Assembly: GCA_017464425.1 (NCBI GenBank)
Contig: JAFUDX010000026.1
Location: 1-55,755 of the forward strand
Reading direction: 5' to 3'
Length of the DNA stretch: 55,755 bases
From: Treponema sp.
GTDB lineage: Bacteria > Spirochaetota > Spirochaetia > Treponematales > Treponemataceae
Shown here: positions 36,405-46,068 of the stretch, piece after piece
How the letters are laid out: each line of letters opens with the position of its first letter
Numbering within the stretch: position 1 is the first letter of the stretch
Notes under the pieces: generated by a model
What the model saw: the letters and a program-made list of their open reading frames with translations, nothing else
Database searches by the model: none
What the model was told of the DNA's origin: nothing
Translations under genes and position numbers: made by a program

Positions 36405-38843
36405 ATGGCTGACCTTTTCGACACTTCCAAAAAGCATGAACCTCTCGCTGCCCGCATGAGACCGCGCAATCTTGACGAGTACATCGGGCAAGACCACATT
36501 GTGGGAAAGGGGCGGCTTTTGCGGCGGGCGATTGCGGCTGACCAGCTCACTTCTGTCATTTTTTACGGACCGCCTGGCACGGGAAAAACCACACTTGCTC
36601 GCGTGATTGCGAACCACACTTCTTCCAATTTTATCACGCTGAACGCAGTTCTTACGGGAGTCGCCGACATTCGTACGGCAATCAAAAACGCGGACGATTT
36701 TTTCAAGCTGTATAATAGAAGAACGATTCTTTTTGTTGACGAAGTGCACCGCTGGAACAAGGCTCAGCAGGACGCGCTTTTGCCCTGGGTCGAAAACGGC
36801 ACGATTATTTTGATTGGCGCGACCACCGAAAATCCGTTTTTTGAAGTGAACAAGGCATTGGTGAGCCGAAGCCGCGTGTTTCAGCTCAAAGCACTCACCA
36901 AAGAAGATTTGATGAAAGCCGCGCACATGGCATTGAGCGATGTAGAACGAGGCTACGGTCACTGGAAGGTGGAATTTGAAAAGGGCGCGTTGGAACACCT
37001 CGTTGACACGGCGAACGGAGACGCGAGAAGCCTTTTGAATGCGCTGGAACTTGCCGTTGAGACCACGCCCGAAAAGTGGGAGCCAGAGGCACGGATTCCA
37101 GAACCCGCTTACGGAAGCACGATTTACATTTCCAAAGAAACGGCGGAAGAATCGATTCAGAAAAAAGTCGTGCTTTATGACCGTGACGGCGATTATCACT
37201 ACGACATTATTTCCGCGTTCATCAAATCGCTCCGTGGGCGCGACCCCGATGCGGCGATGTACTGGCTTGCCCGCATGATTCGCGCAGGGGAAGACCCGCA
37301 TTTCATTTTCCGACGAATGCTCATTTCCGCGTGCGAGGACACGGGCTTGGCTGACCCGTACGCGCTCGGCGTTGTCACGAGTTGCGCGGACGCTTTTGAC
37401 CGCGTGGGATTGCCCGAAGGTCGCTATCACTTGGCTCATGCCGCGCTCTACCTTGCCACCGCGCCCAAATCAAATTCGAGCATGGCATTTTTTGACGCGC
37501 TTTCTTCTGTTGAAAAAGAAGATGCCGAAGTGCCGAACCATCTGAAGGACGGCAATCGAGATGCAGAGGGCTTCGGGCACGGTGACGGCTACCTGTACCC
37601 ACACGCCTACCGAGACCATTGGGTAGCCCAGCAATATTTGCCCACCGAGCTTGTGGGGCGCGTTTTTTACACGCCCACGACGCAGGGCTACGAGGCAAAA
37701 ATCCGCGATGAGGTTTTGAGCCGCCGAGAAATGCAGATTTCTTCGATTTTGGAGAATATTGCGCCCGAAAAGCCCGACGACATGGAAAACACGGGTATGC
37801 ACCCGCTTCCTCATTTTGCGAGCGATTTTTCAAATCCGATTGGCGAATGGTGGATTAACAAAAATTTCGCGCAGAACAACACGGTCAAATCCGAGAATCT
37901 CACATTCAGCCCGAAAGACGAACGCAAGGAAACCGCGCTTGACCGAGCCGATAAATCATGGAGAAGCCGATTGGACTCAAACCGTGCGGAAGTGCTTCTT
38001 TCAATCCGCGACGCAATGACGAGCCTTGCCCAGCTCACACGGCACACGCGCTCGCTCGTGTGGAACGCAGACGACGGCTTATTGCTCTGGGATGTGAGCA
38101 GAAAAACGCCCGAAGGAATCACTTGCGGTATCTGTCGGAGCGAAAAAGGCAAAGAAATCATGGAGCAATACGGCAGGACGCTCGACGACCTTGACCGCCC
38201 GCTCCTTTCCGTGCGACCAGAGACGAGCGAAAATTATCTTTCAGGTGAGAGCTTCAAGCAGATTCTTATGGGCTTTGCCGAAAAAGACATCATCTTCGAC
38301 CGAATCTTCTTCCGCGACCCGTTCACAAGCCAAGACTCCGCCGATGTTTTAGCATATGCGCTGAATGAGGGCAAGGCGGGCTTCCCTGCTGACTTCCGCG
38401 TTATCATCTCACAGCGGATTCCCTCGCACGGGCAGCGGATTTCTGACCTTGTGCGAAATCAAGTGCTTTCTGGGAAACTCGACGACTTGCCGCAAAAGTT
38501 CGAATACATATTGAAGAAAATGGAGCTTGCCGAAAACGAATTCTTCTCGGACGGCGAAAATCCGCTCTTCAACTGGAACGCTGATTCAATCGCCGAGAGC
38601 TTCAAAAAATACGGCTTTGAAGTGAAATCGGCTTCAAAGGTCGTTACGGAAAAACGGCGAATCAGCGATGGCGAAATCAATAAATGGTTTGACTCGGAAA
38701 ATTCCTCGTACGGAAAAGTGCTCTCTTCTGCGGTGGGCAACGAGGACATGGAAAAAATCAAAAATCTGCTTGTCACCGCCGCCCAAAAAACGCTCTTCAA
38801 CTGGAACACAGAGATAGAATTTATCACGGTTTCGGCAAAGTAA
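36405..38843 (+). CDS. rarA: Replication-associated recombination protein A (RarA/MgsA) with long C-terminal extension
   Basis: 812 residues from ATG 36405; the open frame extends 28 codons further upstream but through the promoter. Residues 1-430 are a complete Rar[13 protein letters not shown], Walker A G-P-P-G-T-G-K-T (55-62), Walker B L-F-V-D-E-V-H-R and arginine-finger region A-L-V-S-R-S-R. The tetramerisation part has [13 protein letters not shown]. RarA acts at stalled forks with SSB. Usual RarA ends near 430-450. Here about 370 more residues follow, including [12 protein letters not shown] and later P-S-H-G-Q-R-I-S-D. These are unassigned, perhaps a degenerate methyltransferase-like fold. 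The stop is 2 bp from that of the convergent exporter gene. Confidence 0.9.
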   Translation: MADLFDTSKKHEPLAARMRPRNLDEYIGQDHIVGKGRLLRRAIAADQLTSVIFYGPPGTGKTTLARVIANHTSSNFITLNAVLTGVADIRTAIKNADDFFKLYNRRTILFVDEVHRWNKAQQDALLPWVENGTIILIGATTENPFFEVNKALVSRSRVFQLKALTKEDLMKAAHMALSDVERGYGHWKVEFEKGALEHLVDTANGDARSLLNALELAVETTPEKWEPEARIPEPAYGSTIYISKETAEESIQKKVVLYDRDGDYHYDIISAFIKSLRGRDPDAAMYWLARMIRAGEDPHFIFRRMLISACEDTGLADPYALGVVTSCADAFDRVGLPEGRYHLAHAALYLATAPKSNSSMAFFDALSSVEKEDAEVPNHLKDGNRDAEGFGHGDGYLYPHAYRDHWVAQQYLPTELVGRVFYTPTTQGYEAKIRDEVLSRREMQISSILENIAPEKPDDMENTGMHPLPHFASDFSNPIGEWWINKNFAQNNTVKSENLTFSPKDERKETALDRADKSWRSRLDSNRAEVLLSIRDAMTSLAQLTRHTRSLVWNADDGLLLWDVSRKTPEGITCGICRSEKGKEIMEQYGRTLDDLDRPLLSVRPETSENYLSGESFKQILMGFAEKDIIFDRIFFRDPFTSQDSADVLAYALNEGKAGFPADFRVIISQRIPSHGQRISDLVRNQVLSGKLDDLPQKFEYILKKMELAENEFFSDGENPLFNWNADSIAESFKKYGFEVKSASKVVTEKRRISDGEINKWFDSENSSYGKVLSSAVGNEDMEKIKNLLVTAAQKTLFNWNTEIEFITVSAK

Positions 38844-38845
38844 TG

Positions 38846-41251
38846 TTACTTGCTCATTGAAAAAGCGCTTGCAAGTGCAGTCGTAAGCCCTGCAAACACG
38901 GTTAATCCAAGCATATGCACGGGCGGAAATGTCGAAAAGGTTAGCGCGCCAAAAGAAAGTGCCGTCGTTACAAATGAAAGCAGAATCGCGAACTTATTTA
39001 AAGATTCTTCGCCTGTTTGGGCATGCTCACCTTCGATTGCGTAAATTATGTAGTCCAATCCCAAGCCGAATACTAAAATCAGCGCGGTAATCGGGAAAAA
39101 ACTGAGGTGAATCTTGCAGAGAATCAAAATTGCTGTCGTGACAAGCGTTACCAGCAGTGGTACGGATGCAATTTTAAAAACAAGACGCGGTTTGTAGCAG
39201 AAGAAAAGAATCACAATTACGAGCAAAAACGCACCGCACAGCATTTTAAGCATGGATTTTGAAAGAATGTCGAGCTGCTGTGAAATATCCTGAACTTTAT
39301 TTACAAAATAAACGTCTTCGGTTTTTGCGCAATAGTCGCGGAAAAATGTTTCAGCTTCTTTTGTGGCATGGAGCGGAAGCACGCAAGAATAAAATGCGCC
39401 GTCAATTTCGCCAATCCACAGGTTTGAAATCGATTCTTTTATCGTGCGGGGAAGCTGAGAGTCAGACGGATGAACGAAATTCTGTGGATGTGAAGTTGTG
39501 AGCGTTTCAAAACTGTGCTGTGCAGAACCAATGCCGAGCGCGTTATATTGATTTTTTGCGAGCGGAAGAAGATTTTTTGCGGCGGTAAATGAATGCAACT
39601 GTTTTTTTTGAGATGGCACAAATTGTGTGACCGAAAGAAAACTTCCTAGTTTGCCGTCATGTACTGCTGAGTCTAGAAAATTACCCAATTCTTCATTTTT
39701 TTGCAGGAGCGATTCTTCACTGTCACCTTTTAAAATAAAATACCATCCGCTTGAACCTGTGTTTAAAACCTGTGCCGAAGTGATTTCATTTTGCAGCATC
39801 TGTGGCGACATCGAATACAGTTCCTGAATGTTGTTTTTTATTTTGAGTGATGTGGGCTGTATACCGATTACGATAAGAGAAAAACAAGCGAGAATGACGG
39901 GAACAAAGAGCTGTAACCGTGTATTTTTTTTGACAAAACTGACCGAAATCCGTCCGTTCTGACTTTGAGAAGCTGAATGAGTGCGCCTAGTCACTTTGGG
40001 CATTTTTAAGAGTGGGTACAGCGTGACTACAGAAAGATACGCTGTCGCAAGCCCAGTGAATAAAAATACGCTTACTTGTTTTAAAAGCGGGAATGGGGCA
40101 AAAAACAGGGCTAAAAAACAAATCTCTGTGGAAATAAAACCGAGCGAAATCCCCCTGAAAATATGATTCCTGACATCTTTACCGTTTTTACAATTCGTAT
40201 TTCCACGCCAATTCACAAAATAATGAATTGAATAATCGAGACATGTTCCAATCAATGTCGTTCCAAAGACAAAGGTGAGCACATGAATTCCCCTGAAAAA
40301 CAACAGCGTTGAAACAAAGCCAATTGCGCATGAAAACGCAACCGCCAGCGCAGAAACAATCGCCGGAACTGCCGAGCGGAAAATCCACAAAAAAACGGCC
40401 ACAATCAGAACGAGTGCGACGGTCGAAATCACAGAAATCTGCCGTTGTGCGCTCGTTGCATTTTCGTAGCTATGGAACGGCACTCCTGAAAAAATAAATG
40501 CACTGTCATGCTGATTTTGGATTTTTTCACATTCTTCACGCACTGCTGTAACCGTGCTTTTTTTGCCTGTGAGGGAGCTTCCTTTTTCTGAAATAATGCC
40601 ACGAATCAGAACATACCAATACCCGTCTTTTTCACATGCGAGCACATCATCTTTGAGCGACAGTGCGGTAGAAGAAATCGCCCCGTCTTCAAGCATTTTT
40701 TTTAAGTTGCGCTCAGTGAGTAAAAAGGGATCTTCCTCAATTTTTGACAATTCTGAAAGGGTGAACGCTCCGTAAACGCTGGCAACGGCTTCTTCTGCTA
40801 TTTCCGATGCCCTGCCAGTTTCCAAAAGGGCGCATGTTTCATCATCAAGAAGAACAAAGCGATTTTCGTGGAGCCAGTCAGTAATTTCTGTGACCGAAGA
40901 AGAATCAATATACAGTGAAAGCGAATCAAAATAATCGGTATTCAGTGTGTTGGCAGAATCAACATATCGTGAATAAAACTGTTCTGCATCGGATTTAGCC
41001 GTTTCAAATGATGGTGATTTTACGAGGATTGTTATGGATTGCCCTGTTTTTGCCGCTAACGCAGAATCGGCTGCTTGAATTTCATGCAAACTTGATGAGG
41101 GAGGTAAAATTTCAAAAAGACTTGTGGCAAACTGAATTTTGGGCGAGGCAACAAGCGAAATCAAAAAGGAGAGAAGAATTGCGGCATGAAAAAAAATCCA
41201 GACGAAGACACCGCCGTTAGTCTTTGAAATGGCCAAAAATCGCTTTTTCAT
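38846..41251 (-). CDS. RND/MMPL-family exporter
   Basis: 801 residues from ATG 41251 (M-K-K-R-F-L-A-I); the open frame upstream reads low-quality sequence and is not used. The pattern is two repeats of one helix, a 200-residue periplasmic loop and five helices. Helix 1 is at about 18-38, and bundles lie at about 265-410 and 650-790. Polar membrane motif G-L-D-Y occurs in the second half (F-G-L-G-L-D-Y-I-I-Y) and C-L-D-Y-S-I-H-Y in the first, as in proton-driven MMPL/HpnN-type exporters. These usually move lipids or lipid-linked molecules. TATAAG lies close to the ATG and no ribosome site is seen. It diverges from the DUF3943 gene; a LolA-like protein gene follows further on. Confidence 0.87.
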   Translation of the reverse strand: MKKRFLAISKTNGGVFVWIFFHAAILLSFLISLVASPKIQFATSLFEILPPSSSLHEIQAADSALAAKTGQSITILVKSPSFETAKSDAEQFYSRYVDSANTLNTDYFDSLSLYIDSSSVTEITDWLHENRFVLLDDETCALLETGRASEIAEEAVASVYGAFTLSELSKIEEDPFLLTERNLKKMLEDGAISSTALSLKDDVLACEKDGYWYVLIRGIISEKGSSLTGKKSTVTAVREECEKIQNQHDSAFIFSGVPFHSYENATSAQRQISVISTVALVLIVAVFLWIFRSAVPAIVSALAVAFSCAIGFVSTLLFFRGIHVLTFVFGTTLIGTCLDYSIHYFVNWRGNTNCKNGKDVRNHIFRGISLGFISTEICFLALFFAPFPLLKQVSVFLFTGLATAYLSVVTLYPLLKMPKVTRRTHSASQSQNGRISVSFVKKNTRLQLFVPVILACFSLIVIGIQPTSLKIKNNIQELYSMSPQMLQNEITSAQVLNTGSSGWYFILKGDSEESLLQKNEELGNFLDSAVHDGKLGSFLSVTQFVPSQKKQLHSFTAAKNLLPLAKNQYNALGIGSAQHSFETLTTSHPQNFVHPSDSQLPRTIKESISNLWIGEIDGAFYSCVLPLHATKEAETFFRDYCAKTEDVYFVNKVQDISQQLDILSKSMLKMLCGAFLLVIVILFFCYKPRLVFKIASVPLLVTLVTTAILILCKIHLSFFPITALILVFGLGLDYIIYAIEGEHAQTGEESLNKFAILLSFVTTALSFGALTFSTFPPVHMLGLTVFAGLTTALASAFSMSK

Positions 41252-41333
41252 GCACTTATAATGACAGAAAACAAAAAAAAATTGAACTGTGTGATTTTTT
41301 TTATTATTTTTATTAGTATATAAGGCACAGATT

Positions 41334-42698
41334 ATGAAGAAGCATATTGTATCGGTTTTATTTTTTCTTGTTGTTTCTTTTTCCTTTTTCCCCCAGTCGC
41401 AGTCAGTTGGCGTGCGGGAAACGGCCATCGCGTTTGGCGATGTTCTTCTTATCAATATGGCGTTTAACAATTCTGCCCGAATCATTTTGCAGGAATCGTA
41501 TGCCGAAATAAATCTTTCAACCATGAAAGAAAACCTAACGAAAAGCTGGTGCTGGGATAAGGACGGATTTTTTATGAACCAGCTGGGGCATCCGTATCAA
41601 GGCTCGCTCTATTTTAATGCAGGCCGCTCAAACGGATTGAATTTCTGGCAGTCGTTCTTTTTGGCGGCAACCGGCTCTCTGATATGGGAAGAATTGTGCG
41701 AAACAACCACGCCGTCCGTTAATGATTTTATCACGACTCCGCTGTGCGGTACGGTTTTTGGCGAGTCAATGCACCGTTTGTATCTTGATGCCGCAGAAAT
41801 TATTCCGCAGCTTGCTTGGCTTATCAGTCCAATCGAGGCATTTAATTATGCGATTCGGGGAAGGCAAAATTCTGTTGCGGGGCATACCGAAGAAATTGAT
41901 TTTATTTTTCATGGCGGGCATGCATTTGCTCACACTGATTTTTCGGCGGATGAATCGGCAATCGGACTGAATAAACCGACTGTGGGTACAGGCGTTCATA
42001 TTCAGTATGGCCTTCCTTCCGCACATGACACCGTTGAACCGTATGATTTGTTTACCGCTGATTTGGATTCAAATTTTTCTGCTCGCTATTATGACTTGGA
42101 TTTCTGCATTGACGGATTTTTATTTTCACGGGCGTTGTATTTTGAGAATTCTGAAGGCACGCTCGGAGCTAACCTCATGTACGAAGGAAAAATTTCAAAA
42201 GAAACTGCTTTTTCAAATGCCGCGCTTGGCATAAAATTCTTTTCAGAAAAACAATTTTCCGAGTCTGATGGGCGGGCGAATGTGTATGTAACATTGGACG
42301 GCGTTTTTTTGGGAACACGGGGATTATATCGGCTTCAAAAACAGAAAAAATTGCGTTCTGGTGACTTGGGAAATCCGCTCCGCTACTACAATTTTGCTGT
42401 CGGACCGCTCGTAAAGGCGGGATTTTCTGCAGGAAATCGCAAACTTGGCACTTTTTATGGCGAAGCCGAAGCCAGTTTTTTGATTCCGTACATATATTCA
42501 AAGCTTAAAGAATCAAAAGCAGACAAGCATTTTATGGCTCAGACAAAAATTGGCTATGAGCATGCAATTTCCACGCATTTTTCGCTTGGGCTAAACGATT
42601 ATGTGGCTTTCAAAAAAGACTGGTTTGTGAGCGAGGCAAATACCGTCCAAATTCTGAATACCCTGCAAATTTACGGAAAATGGGCATTTAAGCGATAA
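41334..42698 (+). CDS. DUF3943 family outer-envelope protein
   Basis: 454 residues with a signal peptide (about 1-23). The block F-N-A-G-R-S-N-G-L-N-F-W-Q-S-F and following W-E-E-L-C-E are as I recall for DUF3943. The C-terminal two thirds alternate like a beta-barrel, but the end is K-W-A-F-K-R, with the last aromatic three residues from the terminus. Function is unknown. The gene diverges from the RND exporter with an 82-bp gap and is convergent with hflX without a visible terminator. An outer-membrane partner for the exporter would fit but is inference. Confidence 0.7.
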   Translation: MKKHIVSVLFFLVVSFSFFPQSQSVGVRETAIAFGDVLLINMAFNNSARIILQESYAEINLSTMKENLTKSWCWDKDGFFMNQLGHPYQGSLYFNAGRSNGLNFWQSFFLAATGSLIWEELCETTTPSVNDFITTPLCGTVFGESMHRLYLDAAEIIPQLAWLISPIEAFNYAIRGRQNSVAGHTEEIDFIFHGGHAFAHTDFSADESAIGLNKPTVGTGVHIQYGLPSAHDTVEPYDLFTADLDSNFSARYYDLDFCIDGFLFSRALYFENSEGTLGANLMYEGKISKETAFSNAALGIKFFSEKQFSESDGRANVYVTLDGVFLGTRGLYRLQKQKKLRSGDLGNPLRYYNFAVGPLVKAGFSAGNRKLGTFYGEAEASFLIPYIYSKLKESKADKHFMAQTKIGYEHAISTHFSLGLNDYVAFKKDWFVSEANTVQILNTLQIYGKWAFKR

Positions 42699-42718
42699 AA
42701 GCACGGCTTGCAAAACTA

Positions 42719-44026
42719 TCACTCTGAAATGACGAATGGCGCGATAAGATTTGAAAGGCGCGGATTTTTTTTGAGTTCTCCGCCTTTGATTTTAATGTGA
42801 ACGCCATCGTCAAGCCAGTTCTCTTCGGTTATGATTCCCAATTTTCTTGCGTCGTTCAGCAGATTTTGCTTTTCCATCGGGATAATGCATGAAATTTCCG
42901 CGCCCAAAAGCTCATCGCAGATGCGCTCAGAAAGTTCTTCAAATCCTTCATGTGTTTTTGCGCTCACTTTGATTCCGTCCGGGAACAGCGAGGTGATTTT
43001 TGCGAGCATGGTGGGATTTTCTTTGAGTTTGTCGATTTTGTTCAGCACGATGATTTTAGGAATGTGCTCTGCGCCGATTTCTTCAAGAACCTTTGTGACC
43101 GTGTTGTATTGCGTTTCTGCATTTTCATCGCTTGAATCCAAAACAAGAAGAATCAAATTTGCTCGCTGTGTTTCTTCCAATGTTGATTTAAAGGCATTTA
43201 CGAGCGAGTGGGGCAGGTTTGAGATAAAACCAACGGTATCAGTGAGCAGGATATGCGTAGAAAATCCTTTTTTGGGTGCGTCTGAGTCGCCTTTTACTTC
43301 GGATTTTATCTGGAGTTTGCGCGTGGTGGGATCCAGTGTAGCAAACAGTTTGTCCTCAACAAAAACATCCGCTCCCGTAAGGGCATTTAAAAGCGAAGAT
43401 TTTCCTACGTTTGTGTAGCCGGCTAACGCACAGGCTGGCAGAGGCACTTTTTCGCGTCGTTTTCGCTGTGTCTCACGGTCTCGGACGACTTGCGCGAGTT
43501 CTTTTTTTAGTTGCTGAATTTTTTCGCGGATTTTACGAATGTCGAGTTCAAGCTGCGTTTCACCGCTTCCCTTTGCACCAAAATTTCCGCCGCGCTGGCG
43601 AGCCATATCACCGTAAGAGTGGGCAAGGCGCGGACGGGCATATTCCAATTGTGCGAGCTGCACTTGCAGTACGGCTTCTTTTGTTTGCGCCCGGCTTGCA
43701 AAAATACGCAAAATAACTTCCTGTCGGTCAATCACGGGCAGTTTTGCAAGCGTTTCCCAGTTTCGTTGTTTGCGTGGTGAAATTTCAAAGTCAAAGATGA
43801 TGATTTCTGCCTCAAGTTCCTTTGCGAGCGAGACAATTTCCTGTGCCTTGCCACTTCCGATGCCGTAGACAGGATTTTTTTCCATGCGATTTAAAATAAC
43901 TGAGCGGCAGATTTCGTATCCGAGCGTGTCAACAAGCCCTTCCAGTTCCGAAATATCAGTTTTGGGGGCACCAACGAGCAACGCGCGAATTTTTCTTTCT
44001 TCTTCGGCAAAATCTATCACATCCAT
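42719..44026 (-). CDS. hflX: GTPase HflX
   Basis: 435 residues. The N-terminal HflX domain contains Y-G-I-G-S-G-K and the glycine-rich segment R-Q-R-G-G-N-F-G-A-K-G-S-G-E-T-Q-L-E. The G domain has G1 G-Y-T-N-V-G-K-S-S, G3 D-T-V-G-F and G4 N-K-I-D. HflX splits stalled or stressed 70S ribosomes. TATACT (minus strand, 44034-44039) ends 7 nt before the ATG and no ribosome site is present, predicting a leaderless or 1-nt leader mRNA. Fittingly, leaderless mRNAs are translated by intact 70S ribosomes. It diverges from the dihydrouridine synthase gene. Confidence 0.96.
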   Translation of the reverse strand: MDVIDFAEEERKIRALLVGAPKTDISELEGLVDTLGYEICRSVILNRMEKNPVYGIGSGKAQEIVSLAKELEAEIIIFDFEISPRKQRNWETLAKLPVIDRQEVILRIFASRAQTKEAVLQVQLAQLEYARPRLAHSYGDMARQRGGNFGAKGSGETQLELDIRKIREKIQQLKKELAQVVRDRETQRKRREKVPLPACALAGYTNVGKSSLLNALTGADVFVEDKLFATLDPTTRKLQIKSEVKGDSDAPKKGFSTHILLTDTVGFISNLPHSLVNAFKSTLEETQRANLILLVLDSSDENAETQYNTVTKVLEEIGAEHIPKIIVLNKIDKLKENPTMLAKITSLFPDGIKVSAKTHEGFEELSERICDELLGAEISCIIPMEKQNLLNDARKLGIITEENWLDDGVHIKIKGGELKKNPRLSNLIAPFVISE

Positions 44027-44087
44027 GACAGCTAGTATATCAAAGCGAAAAATATTTTTATAGACGGTGATTTTTCATCTTTTCATA

Positions 44088-44117
44088 TTGAAAAAACTGA
44101 CTTTTTTAGAGTACCCT
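44088..44117 (+). promoter_or_regulatory. Promoter of dihydrouridine synthase gene (leaderless)
   Basis: TTGAAA (44088-44093), 18-bp spacer, TACCCT (44112-44117), ATG 6 nt later at 44124. No Shine-Dalgarno sequence. Confidence 0.45.
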
Positions 44118-44123
44118 ATCGTA

Positions 44124-45176
44124 ATGAAACTGTTTCTTGCTCCAATGGATGCAATCACTCATCAGGCATTTCGTAATCTTGTGGCGCGGTTTGGCGGTTG
44201 TGACGAATATTTTAACGAGATGATTAACGCTTCTTCGCTCTTGGCGGGCGGAGCATGGGAAAAATATTATCTCCTTGATGGGCCTGAACCAGAAAAATTA
44301 GTGTGGCAGCTTACCGACAAAGACGGCGGCAAAATGGCAGAAGCGGCACGGATTCTTGCAGAAAAAAACGGACTTGGAATCGACTTGAACATGGGCTGCT
44401 CGGCTCCGCAAATTGCAAAAACAGGCGCGGGAATCGCATGGATGACAAAACCGATTGAAGAAACGGCTCTTATGGTGCACAAAGTAAAATCCGCGCTTGA
44501 AAATGCGGCGAAGGATGGTCGCAAATCAAAACGGCTCTCGGTAAAAGTCCGCTTGGGCGATGAAAGCTACACCGAAGAAAAACTGCACGATTTTTGCGCA
44601 ATGTTAATCGAAGAGGGCGTTCAGATGATTACGCTCCACGCGCGTACACAAAAACAAAAACACTCGCGCCCTTCAAACTGGCAGGCGGTTGAGCATCTTG
44701 CGCTCCGATTTCCAGAAATTCCCGTGATTTTAAACGGGGATGTCAAAGATACGGCGAGTTTTGAGCGAGCAAAAGAAATTGCGCCCCACGCACAGGGAAT
44801 CATGATTGCGACGGCGGCGGCACAAAAGCCGTGGATTTTCGCGGAATTGAGAAAGATTGTCGGTGCTAAGCAAGGGCGACAACGATTGCCCTTGAGCCCG
44901 ACAATGACAGCTGATTGTCATTCCCGTGCTTCGACACGGGAATCTTTTGATTGCGAACAGCTTGCGCTTGATTTCATCGACGATGTGGAACGCTTTCAGC
45001 CGAAGGAATTTTGGAAAACGCGGTTGCAGCGTTTTTTTGCGTATTATTGCCTCAATTTCAGTTTCGCTCATTATTTTCAGGCGCAAATGCTCAATGCATG
45101 CGACAATGATGACGCGCGTGCAAAAATCCTTGAGTATTTTAAAAAGTGCCCTGATGACAAACTTCTTTCTATCTAG
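44124..45176 (+). CDS. tRNA-dihydrouridine synthase with in-frame palindromic-element insertion
   Basis: 350 residues from ATG 44124 (M-K-L-F-L-A-P-M-D-A-I-T). The TIM barrel has the Dus start A-P-M, catalytic Cys in L-N-M-G-C-S-A-P and the FMN/tRNA residues V-K-V-R-L-G, L-H-A-R-T and N-G-D-V. It reduces uridines in tRNA with FMN and NADPH. Residues about 245-275 (A-K-Q-G-R-Q-R ... S-R-A-S-T-R-E-S) are encoded by two palindromic elements at 44856-44949. They sit between the barrel and the C-terminal helical domain, a surface position where an insertion could be tolerated. Which Dus subfamily it belongs to is not clear. Confidence 0.93.
   Translation: MKLFLAPMDAITHQAFRNLVARFGGCDEYFNEMINASSLLAGGAWEKYYLLDGPEPEKLVWQLTDKDGGKMAEAARILAEKNGLGIDLNMGCSAPQIAKTGAGIAWMTKPIEETALMVHKVKSALENAAKDGRKSKRLSVKVRLGDESYTEEKLHDFCAMLIEEGVQMITLHARTQKQKHSRPSNWQAVEHLALRFPEIPVILNGDVKDTASFERAKEIAPHAQGIMIATAAAQKPWIFAELRKIVGAKQGRQRLPLSPTMTADCHSRASTRESFDCEQLALDFIDDVERFQPKEFWKTRLQRFFAYYCLNFSFAHYFQAQMLNACDNDDARAKILEYFKKCPDDKLLSI
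44856..44949. repeat. Two head-to-head palindromic elements inside the dus coding sequence
   Basis: Unit 1 (minus orientation): ATTGTCGG (44856-44863) pairs with CCGACAAT (44898-44905), enclosing CAAGGGC (44871-44877) with GCCCTTG (44888-44894). Unit 2 (plus): TGTC, ATTCCCGTG (44920-44928), loop CTTCGA, CACGGGAAT (44935-44943), CTTTTG. AATGACA and TGTCATT (44903-44909, 44916-44922) pair between units. The reading frame stays open throughout. Confidence 0.85.
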
Positions 45177-45236
45177 TTGAATTTTTTCTTGTTTTTGTTA
45201 GAATGTTCTTAGAATATTTTTATGGAGCATACCATT

Positions 45237-46058
45237 ATGAAAAAAGTTTTTTTCGTATTTTCATTTTTGCTTGCATCGTTAGTCCTTTCTGCAGAAACAG
45301 CAAATGATGTTATTAAAGTGTTTTGTGATTTGGACCGCGTTCCCGATTACAATTATTCTACTCTCATTTTGGAAAATATTGACCGTAACGGAAAATCAGA
45401 AGTAATTGAATTGAATCAGTATGGCAGTGGTGTCGATAACGGTCTTAAAAATGTTGCGTTTGATTTTAAAAATCCTGCCGGTGTAAAGGGCATGCGCGTT
45501 CTTCAGCTCGAAAAGATTAAAAAGGCAGATGACCGCTGGGTATACATGCCCAAACTTCGTCAGGCGCGCCGCATCCCTATGACTGAGCGTACAAAATCGT
45601 TTGGCGGCACGGAATTCACCTACAACGACATGACCATTCGCAATGAGGACGAAGATACCAATGAAATGCTTGAAAATCCGTCAAAAATCACGGTCAATGG
45701 CACGGAATATACCTGCTGGAAAATTAAATCGACTCCATTAAAAAAGAGCGAAGTCGAATATGCGTACCGAATTTCATGGTTTGACAAAAAAACATACATT
45801 CCTGTCCATATTGAATTTTATGATTCAAAAGATAAAATGATTAAATTGTACGAATGTCTTAAAATCGACATGGTAAAAGGCGTTACGGGAATTGAATATC
45901 CGCTCCGCCGTTCAAACTGCATATCAAATCTTGTTACTGGCCGAAAAACAGTCGCCACCGTAAAAGATTTCGTTTTTGATGAAGCAATTTCTGACGAGTA
46001 TTTCACGCAGCACTGGCTTGTTACGGGAAAGGCTCCAAAAGTAAAAGGCAAAAAATAA
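45237..46058 (+). CDS. LolA-like outer-membrane lipoprotein-sorting protein
   Basis: 273 residues from ATG 45237, which has GGAG 9 nt upstream and starts a normal signal peptide (K-K-V-F-F-V-F ... V-L-S-A-E). An ATG 15 nt earlier lacks a site. The conserved blocks W-V-Y-M-P-K-L-R-Q-A-R-R-I, F-G-G-T-E-F-T-Y-N-D and Y-R-I-S-W-F-D-K belong to the LolA_like (PF17131) group. In many bacteria these are encoded beside RND/MMPL exporters and are thought to ferry lipids or lipoproteins through the periplasm. The exporter at 38846-41251 is the likely partner, though three genes intervene. The 126-residue repeat protein follows after 10 bp. Confidence 0.85.
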   Translation: MKKVFFVFSFLLASLVLSAETANDVIKVFCDLDRVPDYNYSTLILENIDRNGKSEVIELNQYGSGVDNGLKNVAFDFKNPAGVKGMRVLQLEKIKKADDRWVYMPKLRQARRIPMTERTKSFGGTEFTYNDMTIRNEDEDTNEMLENPSKITVNGTEYTCWKIKSTPLKKSEVEYAYRISWFDKKTYIPVHIEFYDSKDKMIKLYECLKIDMVKGVTGIEYPLRRSNCISNLVTGRKTVATVKDFVFDEAISDEYFTQHWLVTGKAPKVKGKK

Positions 46059-46068
46059 GGAAGGTTCT

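Noticed and set aside
36288..37439. Long minus-strand ORF (383 codons) inside rarA
   Set aside because: It is antisense to the conserved RarA ATPase domain, has an odd composition rich in R, F, H and V, overlaps the repeat array and shows no domain.
41252..41524. N-terminal extension of the RND exporter (91 codons)
   Set aside because: It translates to low-quality sequence overlapping the divergent DUF3943 gene; M-K-K-R-F is a natural start.
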